DNA of 64,000 bases from Amphirosellinia nigrospora (lineage: Eukaryota > Ascomycota > Sordariomycetes > Xylariales > Xylariaceae), in assembly GCA_004123355.1 (NCBI GenBank), contig SCHM01000003.1:4049058-4113057 (forward strand), read 5' to 3'. The translations under genes and the position numbers were made by a program. This document shows positions 11,901 to 24,043 of the stretch, one piece after another (the stretch's first letter is position 1; each line of letters opens with the position of its first letter). Under the pieces are notes generated by a model, which worked only from the letters and a program-made list of their open reading frames with translations, ran no database searches and was not told the origin of the DNA.

Positions 11901-13363
11901 CACTCGCCCTCTCCTACGATTCACTCAGTCGCAAAATTGCACGAAATACCAGGCTTTGGAGACTCTACATGGGCTATGATTGCCGGGCCACATATACTTA
12001 TAACCGAGCTACAATCTCATCCTGCGCCTGTTCCACGGTGTATACCTATCGAAGGCACACCTTTGGATATTCTGTATTCAGAACGACTTGGAGCTTTAGT
12101 CACAGTCGTTCAGAAGGGCGGCGTTCCTTCTTTACATTTCTTCGATCCTGATACAGGGGCTGATCTGTCCCATCCGATTAGGAAATTGTCGGACCAGGAT
12201 AATGGACAACATGTGGATGTCAATTATATCACATACCTCGGGAATTCAAATATCAAAATCGCGTCCTTAATGGGTTGGCGCTACAAAAGCAAGTACGAGT
12301 GGTTTGTCATCTTAGCCAAATCGGGCGATAGCCAGGGACTACTTTTGGTCATTTCGGCAGAGCAGGAAGAAGCCGGCACAGACGCAGGAAGACCACGCCG
12401 AATTCGCTTCTGGAATCAATTCCAAAAAAAATTAAGGATGGGCTACCGCGATCTGGGGCAACGGATAACGACGGAATGTTCCTAAACTTCGGTAAAACCC
12501 TCGAGTACCATGTTATCGAAGACAAGAAATTTAAAACAGCCATGAGATACGACCTACCATCCCCAGCTTCGTCTTTAGAAGTCATTGGAGGGCATTTGCA
12601 TGTCCTTACTACCCATCATTCACTACTCATTCTTGACTATAAGTCCAATATTGCCCTCCAAACCCAGCGAATGGTGCAGCTTCACGTGGATAGTGTCGCC
12701 CGAAACGGATTACATTCGATTGATGTAGGATCGCTTATTGGTGTAAAAGACCGACAGAAGCTGGTTTTAGTTTCTGATCCCCTGTGCGGTGTCTATGGCC
12801 TCTGGTCTTCGGGTCACAACCATGATCCCTCAAACTTTCAATTGATCTTTAGGGCACACTTGACAGTATCGATTCGCAAGTTTGTCTCTGGATACACACG
12901 ACCACGATGGGCTAATAACGAGCCACAATTTGAGTATAAACATGCCCTTTCGGATAAACGCGATATACTGGGCCTTGCCATTGATGGGTCGCTAACACAG
13001 TTCTCAATTCTCCACGAGGACGTATGGCGGCTGCTGAGATATATACAAAATCTCACCGTGGCATCTGGGGATACCTTTATCCTCCTTGGCGAGCACGATA
13101 GTACCGAAAATACGCAACTGGACCCGGACTCCGTTGCTAAGACTAAGACGCACGTCGACGGAGATATCTTGCAGAAATGCCTAGACAAGAAGATACTGGA
13201 ACAAATAGTGTCAACCCCACAACAGATAGTTCGGCTCCGGGAGCTGCTCTTACCGCTGGGGCTTGGTGCGGGTGCGGCTGGCCCCCAGATGCTAGAGGAG
13301 ACGAGCCTCGTGTATAAGTATACTTACAGTATTCTGGAGTACTATCTTTCACCTGTATTATAA
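8951..13363 (+). CDS. large MMS1_N / CPSF_A-family (DDB1-like beta-propeller) protein, multi-exon with frameshifts
   Basis: The long WD-free beta-propeller pattern resembles the MMS1_N/CPSF_A superfamily (Mms1, DDB1, Rse1, Cft1). Such proteins are scaffolds in ubiquitin ligases or RNA-processing complexes. The N-terminus is MASLQTQVFVNGQWRNQRVT. Introns: about 9170-9384 (join to DQSVQICELDSD), about 10530-10600 (join to LHPREKPKRIGLLPNW), about 11119-11169 (join to YQHLLSDMVEDA) and about 11497-11551 (join to EATTLVITGEAG). The C-terminal part carries RDILGLAIDGSLTQFSIL and NLTVASGDTFILLGEHDS and ends ...SILEYYLSPVL. Apparent one-base shifts lie near 9570, 11340 and in the A8 run near 12428 (restoring KIKDGLPRSGATDNDGMFLN). 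Which family member it is remains open: it could be a fungal-specific Mms1 relative rather than Cft1 or Rse1. Confidence 0.72.
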
Positions 13364-14085
13364 GGAGATACGTGGCTACTAGTCTGCTACGCATGGCCTT
13401 ATGCATCATGTGTACCAGAAGAAAACTCTCACAGTTTCTTTTGCCTCAACTGCTTGATTCATCGATATTGTTAGTCGACGCAGAATGGACTTGAGCTGGA
13501 CGACGCTAGCTTTTGTTTAAGAATCAATATCAATAAAATGAGTCATATTACGAAATGGCTCATTACCACACCGCTTTGTTGGGAGTGATAACTGCAATCC
13601 GTCGTGCTAACGTACAATTGCGAGGCGTGGGTATATCACAATAAGAGATTGCACTGGCAATCTTGGGTCGCGGCATACGTGCATGGGCATGGATGTTTAA
13701 GTCTCATCACTACCTAAGGTTGGTAAGTAAGTAGTTTCATTTTCCTGTCCTCAAAAACCCTTAAGCTGACAATGTATAGTCCATGACTTAGCAGGGGTCG
13801 GCTTCCGGTCATTTCATCACTTAAAAGCGATGCGTAAGAACATCACGAGGTGGTCGCAACTAATAAATTGGCATCAGTAATTTTCTTGCTTATAGGATGT
13901 AGTGCTGTAACGTGGCCGACCTTTTCCTTTGGCTATAGACTACATTTACTGCAAGCTATGCTTACTCAGATGCTCCTATTTCAGAATATCAAGACATCCA
14001 TTAACCTACCCGACACTAGCAAAAGGAACGCCCGCCGCGCAAGTATACAGCGAGAGCTGGACCACCATATATCGGAACCCAAGAT
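13364..14085. other. intergenic
   Basis: 3' flank of the MMS1_N-family gene. Nothing supportable is seen. A short TACCTAAGGTTGGTAAGTAAG run lies near 13710-13733. Confidence 0.5.
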
Positions 14086-15550
14086 TCCACATTGACTTCG
14101 CATGGTACTGGATGAACGAGTGCCGGACGCGACACAGATCTGCACTTCATCTTTCTTTCACAATGGGCCAAGATTAGAGGTGCCGACACGTTTGATAGAA
14201 ATTGGCGAGTCGTAACCCATCATCCGTCTAGTGATCACGCGCGCACTTGAGGTCCAGGCACAGCCGTACTTAGCCCTCTCGTACTGCTGGGGCAAAAGTA
14301 TGCAGTCTTTTACCTATTTATGAACCAACAACATCGAGGCTCTACACTCGTGCATCGATGAACAAGAACTCCCCAACACGTACAGGGACACGTTGCAACT
14401 CGCCCGCGATATCGGGTTTCGGTGCAAGGCGACCCTACCAGATCCATAATGAAGCCCAATAATATTCCCGCCATTCGGCTGATAGTAAATATCAATCCGG
14501 TGTCGACGAAATTGTCTCCTTTGGGTAGGCTAGAACTAGAAGACAGCAAGGAGATGATTCGCCGCTAGCTAATCATCTGGAAGAAAACGATCCTCTGGAA
14601 AATTACGAAGCGAGACCTTGCCGAGGCATCAGACGTATTCGCGGCACTTAGCGACTTGGTGCAGATCGTGAAAGCGAAGGTCCGCTCGCGGTATCTCTGC
14701 GGTCTGTGGGAAGGTGGTATCGTCCGTAGTTTGCTGTGGCAGGTGTGGTATACGAGATATTTATCCTCTCGGCCACAACTTGTATCCGAGCGTAGGGTGG
14801 TGATAATAACCACCGCTGGCGGCGATGGCATTCAAATACACAGCAAATAGCCCCGTGCAAGGGCCTTCTTGGTCACGGGCTGCGGTGAAAGGACAGGCTG
14901 GGGTGGACGCTGTGGATAGGAAGGAGATGGTTATCGTGGGCGCAACCAGCTAGTACGCCCGAAATACCCTGGTCCATGATGGACGCGGGATCCGGACACT
15001 TGTCACGCTGCCGAGGTGCATATTAGGAACTGCGAACTCGAGCTTTCCGGGAGGCTGAGACGTGTGAGCTGTGAGCTGCGTCCTTATCCGACGGACCTAG
15101 ATGTGGACAGCAAGTTTAGAACCGAAATTTCGAGTTTTAACCACTCCTTTAACAAGGACTATCAGAGTAAAAGTCGTTCATTTATTCACAGCCGCACGAG
15201 TCCAGATTTCCTACGTTGCCTTATCGTAGATGAGTGCGGCAAGCAATTGCTGGTCAACAGGTGCTTCTGGGTCGAAAAATACCGCAACGGGCTCCGCAAC
15301 TTTTAGCAAAGGCTCATCTCACGCCAATGTGGGAGAATGCAACAGATCAGGAAGAATCAGCAGCGACCTTAGAAGGCCCCAATCATATCGTTATTCTCGC
15401 GTAGTTCGATATAGTCGAAGAGAAGGCCAGTAGCTGTTGGTGTATTCCTCATACGACAAAGAGGGGCTGCTTCTACTTCGAGAGGAAAACAGCAAGTTTC
15501 GTCGTGTAAGAACTATAGATGTACGTGATGGACTGGATGATAGATGTTGA
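14086..15550 (+). pseudogene. HET-domain (heterokaryon incompatibility) protein, decayed
   Basis: HET proteins trigger programmed cell death after fusion of incompatible hyphae. Landmarks appear in order across three frames: WMNECRTRHRSALHLS and LEVPTRLIEIGES (N-terminal region), QPYLALSYCWGKSMQSFTYL followed by an in-frame TGA near 14321, then IEALHSCIDEQELPNTYRD and TLQLARDIGFR. The expected YLWIDSLCI block is absent after 14430. Further on, VKAKVRSRYLCGLWEGGIVR matches the YLAGLWR region, and GPSWSRAAVKG at about 14861-14893 matches the APSWSWASVDG motif with Trp changed to Arg. Stops, substitutions and a lost core motif show a dead gene. This differs from the clean single-base shifts in neighbouring genes. 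The end is approximate. Confidence 0.75.
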
Positions 15551-16380
15551 GGAATAGGAGGTCTGTCTTGTTTAATTGATGGGATAATTAACGAGTGAGA
15601 TGGCGACGCTGAATGATTAGAATTCTAAAATGCAATGTTAAGAGCTATAGTAGAGTTTTAGAATGTGAATGGCCTTGGGATTCTGTCTACATATAGAATG
15701 TCTACGCCTAGTTTACATTGGCTATGCATGACAAGAATCTACTTGAAGTACTATGAAGATGTCTCAGAGACCAGGGAACTTTATATCACTTTAACTCTAC
15801 CTAATTATGTGGACATATGCTACTTTAATAATCTTCGTGAACTCTGCTACGAATACATTATCCCAATGGCTACTATCTAATGAGTTAACTGGCCAGTTCA
15901 AATATGATACTAGCTCTTAAACACAGCGAAATATAGGCTTTCAACGGAAAAAGCGGCGAATATTAGTCCAGAAGCTATCGAGGAGCTGTGGAATATTACA
16001 AGTCTTACGTTGTATCTATTACATAAATACGTGGAAATAGGAGGAAGAGTAAGCGGAACGTCGAGTACAACGTACCTCTTGGCTATAATCTCACAAGTAA
16101 CGCCCGAAAGGAAACAGACGGGGAAAAGTAATTTGGTTCAGAGTGTCCTTTACCGTATAACTCAAGTGGTTGTCTTGTCTCTATTGATACAGACCAGATA
16201 GGTTTCTAGGGCCGATGCTATAATCCCTTTTCTACAAGGCCGCACAAGCTCAAAGGCCCGAAGGATGTATATAAGACACGATTATCCGAACGCTATCTAT
16301 TGTTTAACTACTTAGGTTCAACTTGGTCGATAAAGTAGCAAGCAGCATTAATAACGTGATGAATTCTATTTAACTACCCC
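15551..16380. other. AT-rich gene-free stretch
   Basis: Short ORFs only (about 60-70 codons at 15665-15880 and 16010-16201), none recognisable. The base composition is more AT-rich than in flanking genes. It could be older decayed sequence attached to the HET relic. Confidence 0.45.
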
Positions 16381-19300
16381 TTAATTGATATCGAACAACG
16401 GTTTAAGCTTGATGATAAGCGACCATTCGTCATTTGTGACGTCTTTTCTGTAGAATTCCTTCAAACAGTCGATACTGGCACGCGATATCAAGCTGTATAA
16501 CGCATCAGGCTCCTCGAGTTGTCGGCCATATGTTGGCTGGTGCCCGCCCATTTCAATTTTAACCGCTACTGAGGGCTGCCCCTTCTTGCAGATCGGATCT
16601 GCTTGTGATCTCTTTCGATGGATGATCTGTGTGGCTTATTAGTAAGGAGGTCGCGTTAGAGGATAGTCGACTTACACTCGACCCAGACTAATGACTTCTC
16701 TTGCACCCGTTGTAGGGTTCTGTTTCACCGCTGCTATCGGTGTACCCACACGGAGGCTGCCATCCACCACATCAACACCCACAACGATAGGGTTAGTCTT
16801 GTTGAAGACAGCTACGGTGTTGAGTACGCAGGGGAAAACGGCAAGCAACTTGGACTCCTCCTTCTTCTTCTCCAGCTGTTCTTCCATGTGCTTCGTGAAA
16901 GCGTCGAACAAATGATAAATAATATCGGCAGTAAAGATCTTGATGCCGTTCTCTTCGGCGTATGCTTGAGCCTCTTTATCAATCTTTACATCGAAACAGA
17001 GCATGACAGCGTAGTCGGGACTCTTTTCCAACATGGTACCACACTGCATTACATCACGCTTGAATACAGGGCCGATACCCACGTTGGCCACGGGGATCTT
17101 GCAATCCTTTAAGAAATCGAGAAGGGCTTCGAGAGAACCAAGCGTTGACGCTTGCACGCTAACACCTCGTCCGGATGTAGACACACGACTGAACAGCTTG
17201 TTCAGATCTGCCTCAACCTCTTCTTCAAGATCTTCTTCATCATCATCTGGGCCGACGACGAGCAATCGAGAGCCAGCAATAGCGCCTTCGAGGCCAGGTG
17301 CACTAATCTTGACACCCATGGCTGCCTTCACCTCTTGTTGTGTACATATTGAGATTTAACACGCAATTCTTTCATGACCGCTGGTGTCAGTAACGCTCGA
17401 ATATTCGTAGTAATAGCTCCTTCGACACCGCAAACAACGATCCGATCGCCTTCACGAAGAATACCGTTCGATAAGATGACGTCGATAGTCATACCAAAAC
17501 CCTCAATAGCTTTCACTTCAAGGACAGTGGCCTGAACTTCCGAAAGATACATAAGCGAGCCAACCATTCTTTCTTGGGTTAACTGTAGAATGAGCTTTAA
17601 CATATCCGGGATACCCTCGCCGGTGTGGGCGGAAGTTGGGACCAATGAAACATATCGGGCCATCGACTTGTTCTCGTAGAACAACTCCGCATTGAATCCT
17701 TGTTCGGAAAATGCAAGTTTGGTCTGCTCTAGTCGGTTCTTGAACTCATTCTGCACACCTCGACTCTGAAGAGCCAGACTCTCCTGGAATCCATTGTTGT
17801 CTACCTTCTTCCAGCCGTATAGACGATCAATCTTGTTGAGTGCCACAATAAACGGTGTCTTTCGGTCACGAAGAAGCTTCATCGATTCGAGAGTCTGGGG
17901 TTCGAGACCGTGCATGATATCGACAACCAGGATAGCGATGTTACAAAGCGAAGAACCTCTAGAACGCAGATTGGAGAAAGACTCGTGGCCAGGCGTATCG
18001 ATAATCAAGAGACCCGGAACCTTCAATTCGAATTTTCCGTCCTGATTCACAACAGCAGTCTTCTGCTTGATGGCCTCGCCTAGCGAAAAAGAAAATTATT
18101 AGCTCTTAATCTTAAACCCTTTAGATGACATTGTGACGAACCTGGGAAGTATGTAGCACCAATCTGCTGTGTGATACCGCCGGCTTCTCCCTCCTGGACG
18201 TTAGTTTGTCGGATTTTGTCCAGTAGTTTAGTCTTTCCGGTATCGACGTGACCTAAGATACAGCAGATACTCCTGAGGTTTTCTTTAGATCTGGCAGCCA
18301 GAGCAGCCTGATGGGCTTTCTCTCTCCGCTCAGCGGCCTCTCTCTTTCGCTTGACCTCGGCGGCTCGAGCAGCTGTTGTCTCCTCATCCTCAGAAGACTC
18401 TTCTTCTGATTCAGAGTCAGACTCAGACCCACGCTTCGCGGCTTTCGGTCGCGACGTTAAGGCTTTAGCGGACTCCTTAGCTTTCTTTTCGGCCTCTTCG
18501 TCCGAATCAGCGTCCCAGCTGTCCTTGACGTCGTCTCCTGAAGCTGCAGCAGCCTCCCAGTCATCCTCGACCTCCTCATCTGCCTGGGCTTTCTTAGCAG
18601 CAGCTTCGGCGGCGGCTTTTGCGGCAGCTTCTTCGGCAGCCTTGGCTTCGGCTTCCTTCGCAGCAGCTTCGGCTTGTATTCTGGCCCGTTCAGCAGCTTC
18701 AGCTAGAATTTTCTCTTCATCCACCTAAAAGAAAAGTAACAAAGTTAGCAAGATAACCGAACTTCTAGATAATGGGAGACAACCTTTTGGTCAGCCTTCT
18801 TGCCCCGCTTCTTGCTGTCGTATGCGACCTTCTTCTTCTCCTCGCCGCCTTCTGAAGGCCCAACCTGGAGACCGGCAGCAACCATCTGCTGTAGCTTCCT
18901 CTCATTGCGAGCCTTTCTTCCTTCTGAGCCTTGGTGAGATACTTTCCTTCTTTCTTAAGCTGTTCGATCTTCTCCTTTTCCTTCTGCTTTTTACGAGCTT
19001 TCTCTTCTTCTCTTCGCTTAACCTCTTCAGCTTCCAGCTTCTCTAGCTCCTCAATGCGAGCTTTCTCGGCTTCGGCAGATCGTGCGGCATCTTCACGTTG
19101 CCGCCGTAACTCCTCTTGTTGCTTCTGAAGGGCGGCTAGATGGGGCGGGAGTTTTCCCTTTTTTCGCTGGGGCTTCTGCAGCTACAGCCGGGGCAGGATC
19201 CTCTTTCTTCTCCTCGGTGGAGGCTTTGGCAGGTTCTGGGGCCTTGGCTGCGGGTGTGGGTGCGGCGGTCTTCTTCTTTGCAGCAGCCTAGACGAAATGA

Positions 19301-19824
19301 TGACCGTTAGAGCTAGATCAATTCACAGACATGATACTACTGACCTGTTCCTTTTTCCTCTGCTTCTCTTTCTCCTTTCTTAGCTTCTCCTTCTCAGCCT
19401 TGGTGAGTATTCTACCGTCGCCGGCATCGTCCCCATCACCACCACCAGCGGCGGGAGCCTTGGCAGCAGTTTGGTTCTTGTTCTGTTTCCCTCCCTTCCC
19501 TTTCTTTTCTGGGAGGGCGAACTCGTCTTCTGCGCTGGTTTCTTGGGGCGGCTTGAAGGCGCTGATGTCGGTGGGCTCTGGGGTAGCGGGCTTCGCGGAA
19601 TCGCCGTCGACGAAGTTCTCGGACAAGCCCTTCTTCTTACGCTTCTCCTGGTTCTTCTTCCTTATAGCCATGAGGCCACCAACGGGCCCATCGCCCTCCT
19701 GGCCCTCTTCCTCTGGAGCATCGGCGGCAGGGGCTGCATCGCCATTTGCAGGTGCAATGGACTCCCCAAGGTCGGCTTCCCAGTCATCAGCTGCCTTCTT
19801 GCCTCCCTTCTTTTTAGGCGGCAT
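16381..19824 (-). CDS. FUN12: translation initiation factor eIF5B (IF2-type GTPase), five or six exons, several indels
   Basis: eIF5B catalyses 60S subunit joining. Exon 1 starts at 19824 ([20 protein letters not shown]) and ends at about 19345. Exon 2 (about 19289-18782) encodes the Lys/Glu-rich coiled region. Exon 3 (about 18725-18143) holds the G1 motif [15 protein letters not shown]. The G2 switch ([17 protein letters not shown]), G3 ([14 protein letters not shown]) and G4 ([11 protein letters not shown]) follow. The next exon runs to about 16677, through [20 protein letters not shown] and [18 protein letters not shown]. The last exon (about 16625-16381) ends [15 protein letters not shown]. 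Apparent one-base indels lie near 17334 ([11 protein letters not shown]), 18915 and in the A6 run near 19168. The acidic, Ala/Lys/Glu-rich N-terminus is normal for the fungal protein. Confidence 0.93.
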
Positions 19825-20655
19825 CGTGACGGTCTGCTGGAGTTACAGGCAGGTGCTGTCGGCGAATGATGTCGCAGGGTATCACTACGTAGCAAAACGC
19901 AGCGGAATTGAAGGGTTATGACAATAAGACTCTGTGTCTACGTCTAGGGCTATGTCTAGGCCGGGTCGTGGTGGCGGGGTCTGCGAGGATCCGGGGCAGA
20001 TGGGCAGAGACGAGATGAGGTGGGGTGAGAGGTGCGACGTTTAGACGACCGAGGAGAGATCAGGTAACGGGTCTAGTCTGAAGTCACGTCCCAGAAACTT
20101 CCAAGACATGGCACGGTCTCGTACGCTTATCTCCGAAGGCAAAAGAGAGAAAAAAACTACCTCCAGCTCTTTCTCTTACTGGATGGTGAGAGGGTTAACA
20201 GGTAGGGCCTAGTCTTTGCGGGTCGATGTGGTGGGTGTGGGAAGGTGGGATGGTTAGAAATGGCCGCCCGCTTAAACTAGGTCTGAACTAGGTACCTTAT
20301 GTATAATATAATTTTGTGAGCCGCCTCCAGCAGATCTAGCACCTATTAAGCCTGGCAGTACCATTAACTGTTACCGGAGACAACACCAAAAGTCCGAACA
20401 AACGTCAGATAAGAATTTAAGCGAGTGGCTGAATGTCTTATCTGCTATCGATAGGCATTTAACCATTCTAGTGGCAATGGCTATTTTCACAATCCCCACA
20501 CACAGTTACTGGTATAAGTTGAAATCAGCCTAGGACAAACACCCCTAAGCAAGATGAACAAAAGGTCAAGAAATAAATCAGAAAACCTGGAAACATGACT
20601 TTACTTAGCATAATAAATAAGATATTGAAATAATTAGCGAAACGAAAAAAAGAGA
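19825..20655. other. eIF5B upstream region
   Basis: Promoter side of eIF5B and 3' flank of the tRNA-Glu gene. No gene is seen. TAGGTACCTTA lies near 20287-20299. Confidence 0.5.
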
Positions 20656-20777
20656 CTCCGAATCGGGGAATCGAACCCCGGGCTTGACGGCGCCGCCACT
20701 TCTCTTCCTATACCTCCAGAGGAGATCCAAGAAGATGCTTTGAGAGCGTCAAATGTTGGCCACTACACCAATTCGGA
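20656..20777 (-). tRNA. tRNA-Glu(CUC) with intron
   Basis: Read on the minus strand. Acceptor TCCGAAT (20777-20771) pairs with ATTCGGA (20663-20657), with discriminator G at 20656. The T arm is CGGGG TTCGATT CCCCG. Anticodon stem TGACG/CGTCA encloses loop CTCTCA with anticodon CUC, and an intron of about 50 nt sits after position 37, the canonical place. The variable loop is AGCC. Confidence 0.88.
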
Positions 20778-20804
20778 AGAAAGGATTGCCATGATTGACC
20801 CAAT

Positions 20805-20904
20805 CGACCTCGGCCGGATTCGAACCGACAATCTTCAGAGAATAAATTATCTTCATTTTATTGGATAACCGAAATCTGACGCCATGCCATTAGGCCACGA
20901 GGCC
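20805..20904 (-). tRNA. tRNA-Arg(UCG) with intron
   Basis: Read on the minus strand. Acceptor GGCCTCG (20904-20898) pairs with CGAGGTC (20812-20806), with discriminator G at 20805. D stem GCC/GGC, anticodon stem TCAGA/TCTGA, loop TTTCGG with anticodon UCG, and an AT-rich intron of about 28 nt after position 37. The T arm is GTCGG TTCGAAT CCGGC. It lies 27 bases upstream of tRNA-Glu on the same strand. Confidence 0.9.
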
Positions 20905-21559
20905 GCTTGATTGTTTGTTTGGCATGTTCCGGGGTGCCTATGACTCGAAAGGGCTCGTGATGGGGCCGCTAGAGAGTCGGGCAGTGTTCGGTTGGATGGT
21001 AGGCGTTTCTGCTTTCTAGAACTTCTGGGTGAATATTATGGGGAATGGGGGTGAGAGGATTGGTGAGAAAGGAGCCTTGCCGGTGAATCTCTTGAGAGTT
21101 TATGAAGGGATGTTCTCCGTTTCGACTTTTTCGAATCACGATCTACTCAATAAAAAGGCGAGTCTACAACTAACTGGCTGCTGCTAGTCATCAGCCTCGG
21201 AGAACTGTTCATGCAAACTTGATGGAAGGATAAATATTCCCAAAGTGGACAATTTCGGTTGGGCGTAGCGAGTTTTACTTGATATCACAGCAATGGAAAG
21301 GAACAGTGAAGTTAGAAGTATACCATATCCGGATAAGGTCTATCTCAAGTCGACAGCCCGCCTCGTGTACTGGACTGGGCGGCCGTAGTCTATCTCTAAC
21401 ACCGCAATCTTCCGCCAGGATCCGACGAGGTGTCTTCCCAAATCCATCGCTTCCATCCAGTCCCGGCCAGCTTCGTCGCAGTCATTACTTTTTTGATCTT
21501 CCCGTCCGCATGTTCCGCCCACCTTGTTCGCTGCTCTGCCGCTTTAGGGGCAAATATTT
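20905..21559. other. intergenic between tRNA-Arg and Hsp88
   Basis: 5' flank of the tRNA pair and 3' flank of Hsp88. No supportable gene. Confidence 0.5.
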
Positions 21560-24043
21560 CTAAGACTCGGGCTCTTCGACCTCCGGCTTAGCAGGTTCGG
21601 CGTCTGTCATCTCCTCGTCCTTGTTGCCCTCACCCTTCTCCGGCTCTGTTGTCTTGCGGGCTTCTTCCTCCGCTGTCTTTTTCGCAGCCGCCTCGGCATC
21701 AAGCTTAGATTGCAATGCCTGGCGGTCAGCCTCGACCTTGTCGAAGTACCTCTGAGTGATAGGGCCAGCCATGGCACGGATTTCGTCCATCTTGGCAATG
21801 TAGACGGCCTTTGTGGCATCCTCACCATCCTCGTACAACCAATCCTGCCAAAAGTCAGCTATACTATTAATAATATGGAGGGGATGGGAAATGTACCTCG
21901 CTTTCTGTGAGCTTAGATCTGAGCTTATCCTTCTCCTCGTCGCTGGAGAAGTCGGCATACTGGTCGTCCAGCTTGTTACGCATGTCATAAATATATGTCT
22001 CAAGCTCGTTCTTCTTCTCCTCTGTATCGGCTACTAATTTATCCTCCATAATCATTGCTGCCTCCTTCTCAAACAGGCTACTCTTGGCGTTCGCGTCGAG
22101 GGAGTTGGTTCCAGCAACGATGGGCAGGTCGCCTTTGCGAACTTGCTTCTTCACCTTTCGCGTCTTAGGCTTAGCCTCGGCCTTCTTATCATCGGTCTCC
22201 ATAGCCTAGGCGAGATAAGTCAGTTAAAAGCCATATCGCCGAGGAGGTGGTACTCACATCAGGATCCTTCTTTTCGCCATCCTCTGCCTTGTCCTCCTTG
22301 ATCTCCTCCTCGACTTCCTGGTCTTCGACGTAATAGCCACTTTCTACATTCAAGATACCATGGATGTTCACCCTAGCTTTGAGTTTGCAGATCATGAATT
22401 CAGTCTTAGGGTCAGCCTTGACGCCCTTGACAGAGAAACGGCCAATGAAGGGGAAACCTTTCCAGGGAGGTCCTCGGGCTTCGAGTATCGTGCCTCCAAA
22501 TCAAAAGGCTGTTTCCGGTAGAAGGTGAGAATCTTAGTGGAAGGTAGAACATTGCCTCTGTTGAATACAGTCAAGCTTGTATCCTCATCAGGAATATCCA
22601 CGTCCTTCTCCCATGAGAATTCGATGGGGTAGTGAACGATATCCGCAACGGAGAAGTCGCGAACCTTGAATACAGGGGATAAGATAGCACAGGCAAAGGC
22701 GCAGCCACGAGCGATGGCCTCATCCTGATTGAGAGTGAACGAAAGACCCTTGCCGAAGAAGGCCTGGATTCTGTCCTTAATGGCGGGTACACGAGTGCTA
22801 CCACCAACAAGCTCAATATAATCGATATCATCCTTTGTTAGCTTGGCATCGGCAAGCGCCTGCTCTAGCGGTGCAGCGACCCTGTTTAGAAGGGGCTCAA
22901 CGAGGGCCTCGAATTCTTGTCGCGTGACCATAGCGTTCACATCGATATCGTTCATGAGCGACTCGATGTTTAACGGGGCTTGCTGATTCGCGGACAGGAT
23001 TTTCTTTAGCTTCTCGGCAGCAGCCTCAACACGGGCCGTGGCCTTGGGGTTACTCATGATATCAATCCGGTACTTGCCCTTGAACTCCTTTGCGAAGTGG
23101 TTCACCAAAGCTAGGTTAAAATCACGACCACCAAAGTGGCGATCAAAGGCGGTAGACTTGACGGTCAGCTCACCCTTCTTGAATTCGACAATAGAGCAAG
23201 AATAGTTGCTGTGGCCGACGTCAACGAAGGCGACGCGGCGTGGCTTCTCGTTTTCGGCAGGCAGATCAAGTTTAGTGATACCGTAGCCCAAGGCTGCGGC
23301 GGTTGTGTCGTTCATAATCCGGAGCGGCTTAAGGCCGGCAATCTCCGCGGCGTCGAGAATGCTTCGTCGTTGGACGTCCGTGAACCACGGTGGCACGCTC
23401 ACGACCACATCAGCCACTGGTAGCTTGAGCTCCGTGGCAGCAGTGTGCTTGATTTTGCTTAAAAACATAGCCACGAGCTGTGTTGCTGTGAACTTCTCCT
23501 TCTTGCCTTGGTACGAGACCTCGGCGCCCACCTGGCCGTTGCAGTCTACGAGGGCGGCCGAGACATATTGCTGCTCGATCTGGACTTCGGGGTCCTTCAG
23601 AGCGCGACCGGCAAGACGCTTTAGGGAGCCGACGGTGTTCTTGAGGTTCGAGATCTCTTGCGTCTTGGCCGGCTCACCAAGATAGCGGGACTTGGGGCCG
23701 AAGCCTACGAGGGAACTAAAAGCGACGTTAGTTTGAAACGAGCTATCGTTCGCCAAGTAGGTGAGGTGATACTTACGGTGTCGCACGGTTGGACACTTCA
23801 TTGGTAATCTAATTAACCAACTAAATGTCAGCATGATGAACTATGCCGTGCCGTGGTACTATCAAATGGCCGAGGAGAGGGGGACGTACGACGTCGACGC
23901 CGCGATTTCTCGCTACAGCGATCACTGTGTTGAGCGTTCCGAAATCAACGCCTGGAGAGATATAGAAATTAGCAGGCAGAACGCAAACGAATGCGCCGGG
24001 GCGTCTGGCATCAGAGCGGGGGGAACATACCAACGACACTCAT
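21560..24043 (-). CDS. hsp88: HSP110-type chaperone Hsp88 (Sse1/Sse2 family)
   Basis: Cytosolic Hsp70 nucleotide-exchange factor and holdase. Exon 1 is 13 nt (24043-24031, MSVVG). Exon 2 starts at 23951 and joins to give GVDFGTLNTVIAVARNRG. A very short exon (ITNEVSNRATP) precedes the main exon beginning SLVGFGPKSRYLGEPAKT. ATPase landmarks: VADVVVSVPPWFTDVQRRS, MNDTTAAALGYGITK, FVDVGHSNYS, FDRHFGGRDFN and ELVGGSTRVPAIKDRI. The HSP110 pattern MSVVGVDFG rather than the Hsp70 DLGTT supports Sse-type. The frame shifts once near 22460 (restoring GKGFPFIGRFSVKGVKADP). The C-terminal part has an acidic loop and a helical bundle and ends EPAKPEVEEPES. Confidence 0.93.

Noticed and set aside
18351-18728. 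125-codon Ser/Ala-rich plus-strand ORF
   Set aside because: Antisense shadow of the Ala/Glu/Lys-rich part of eIF5B.
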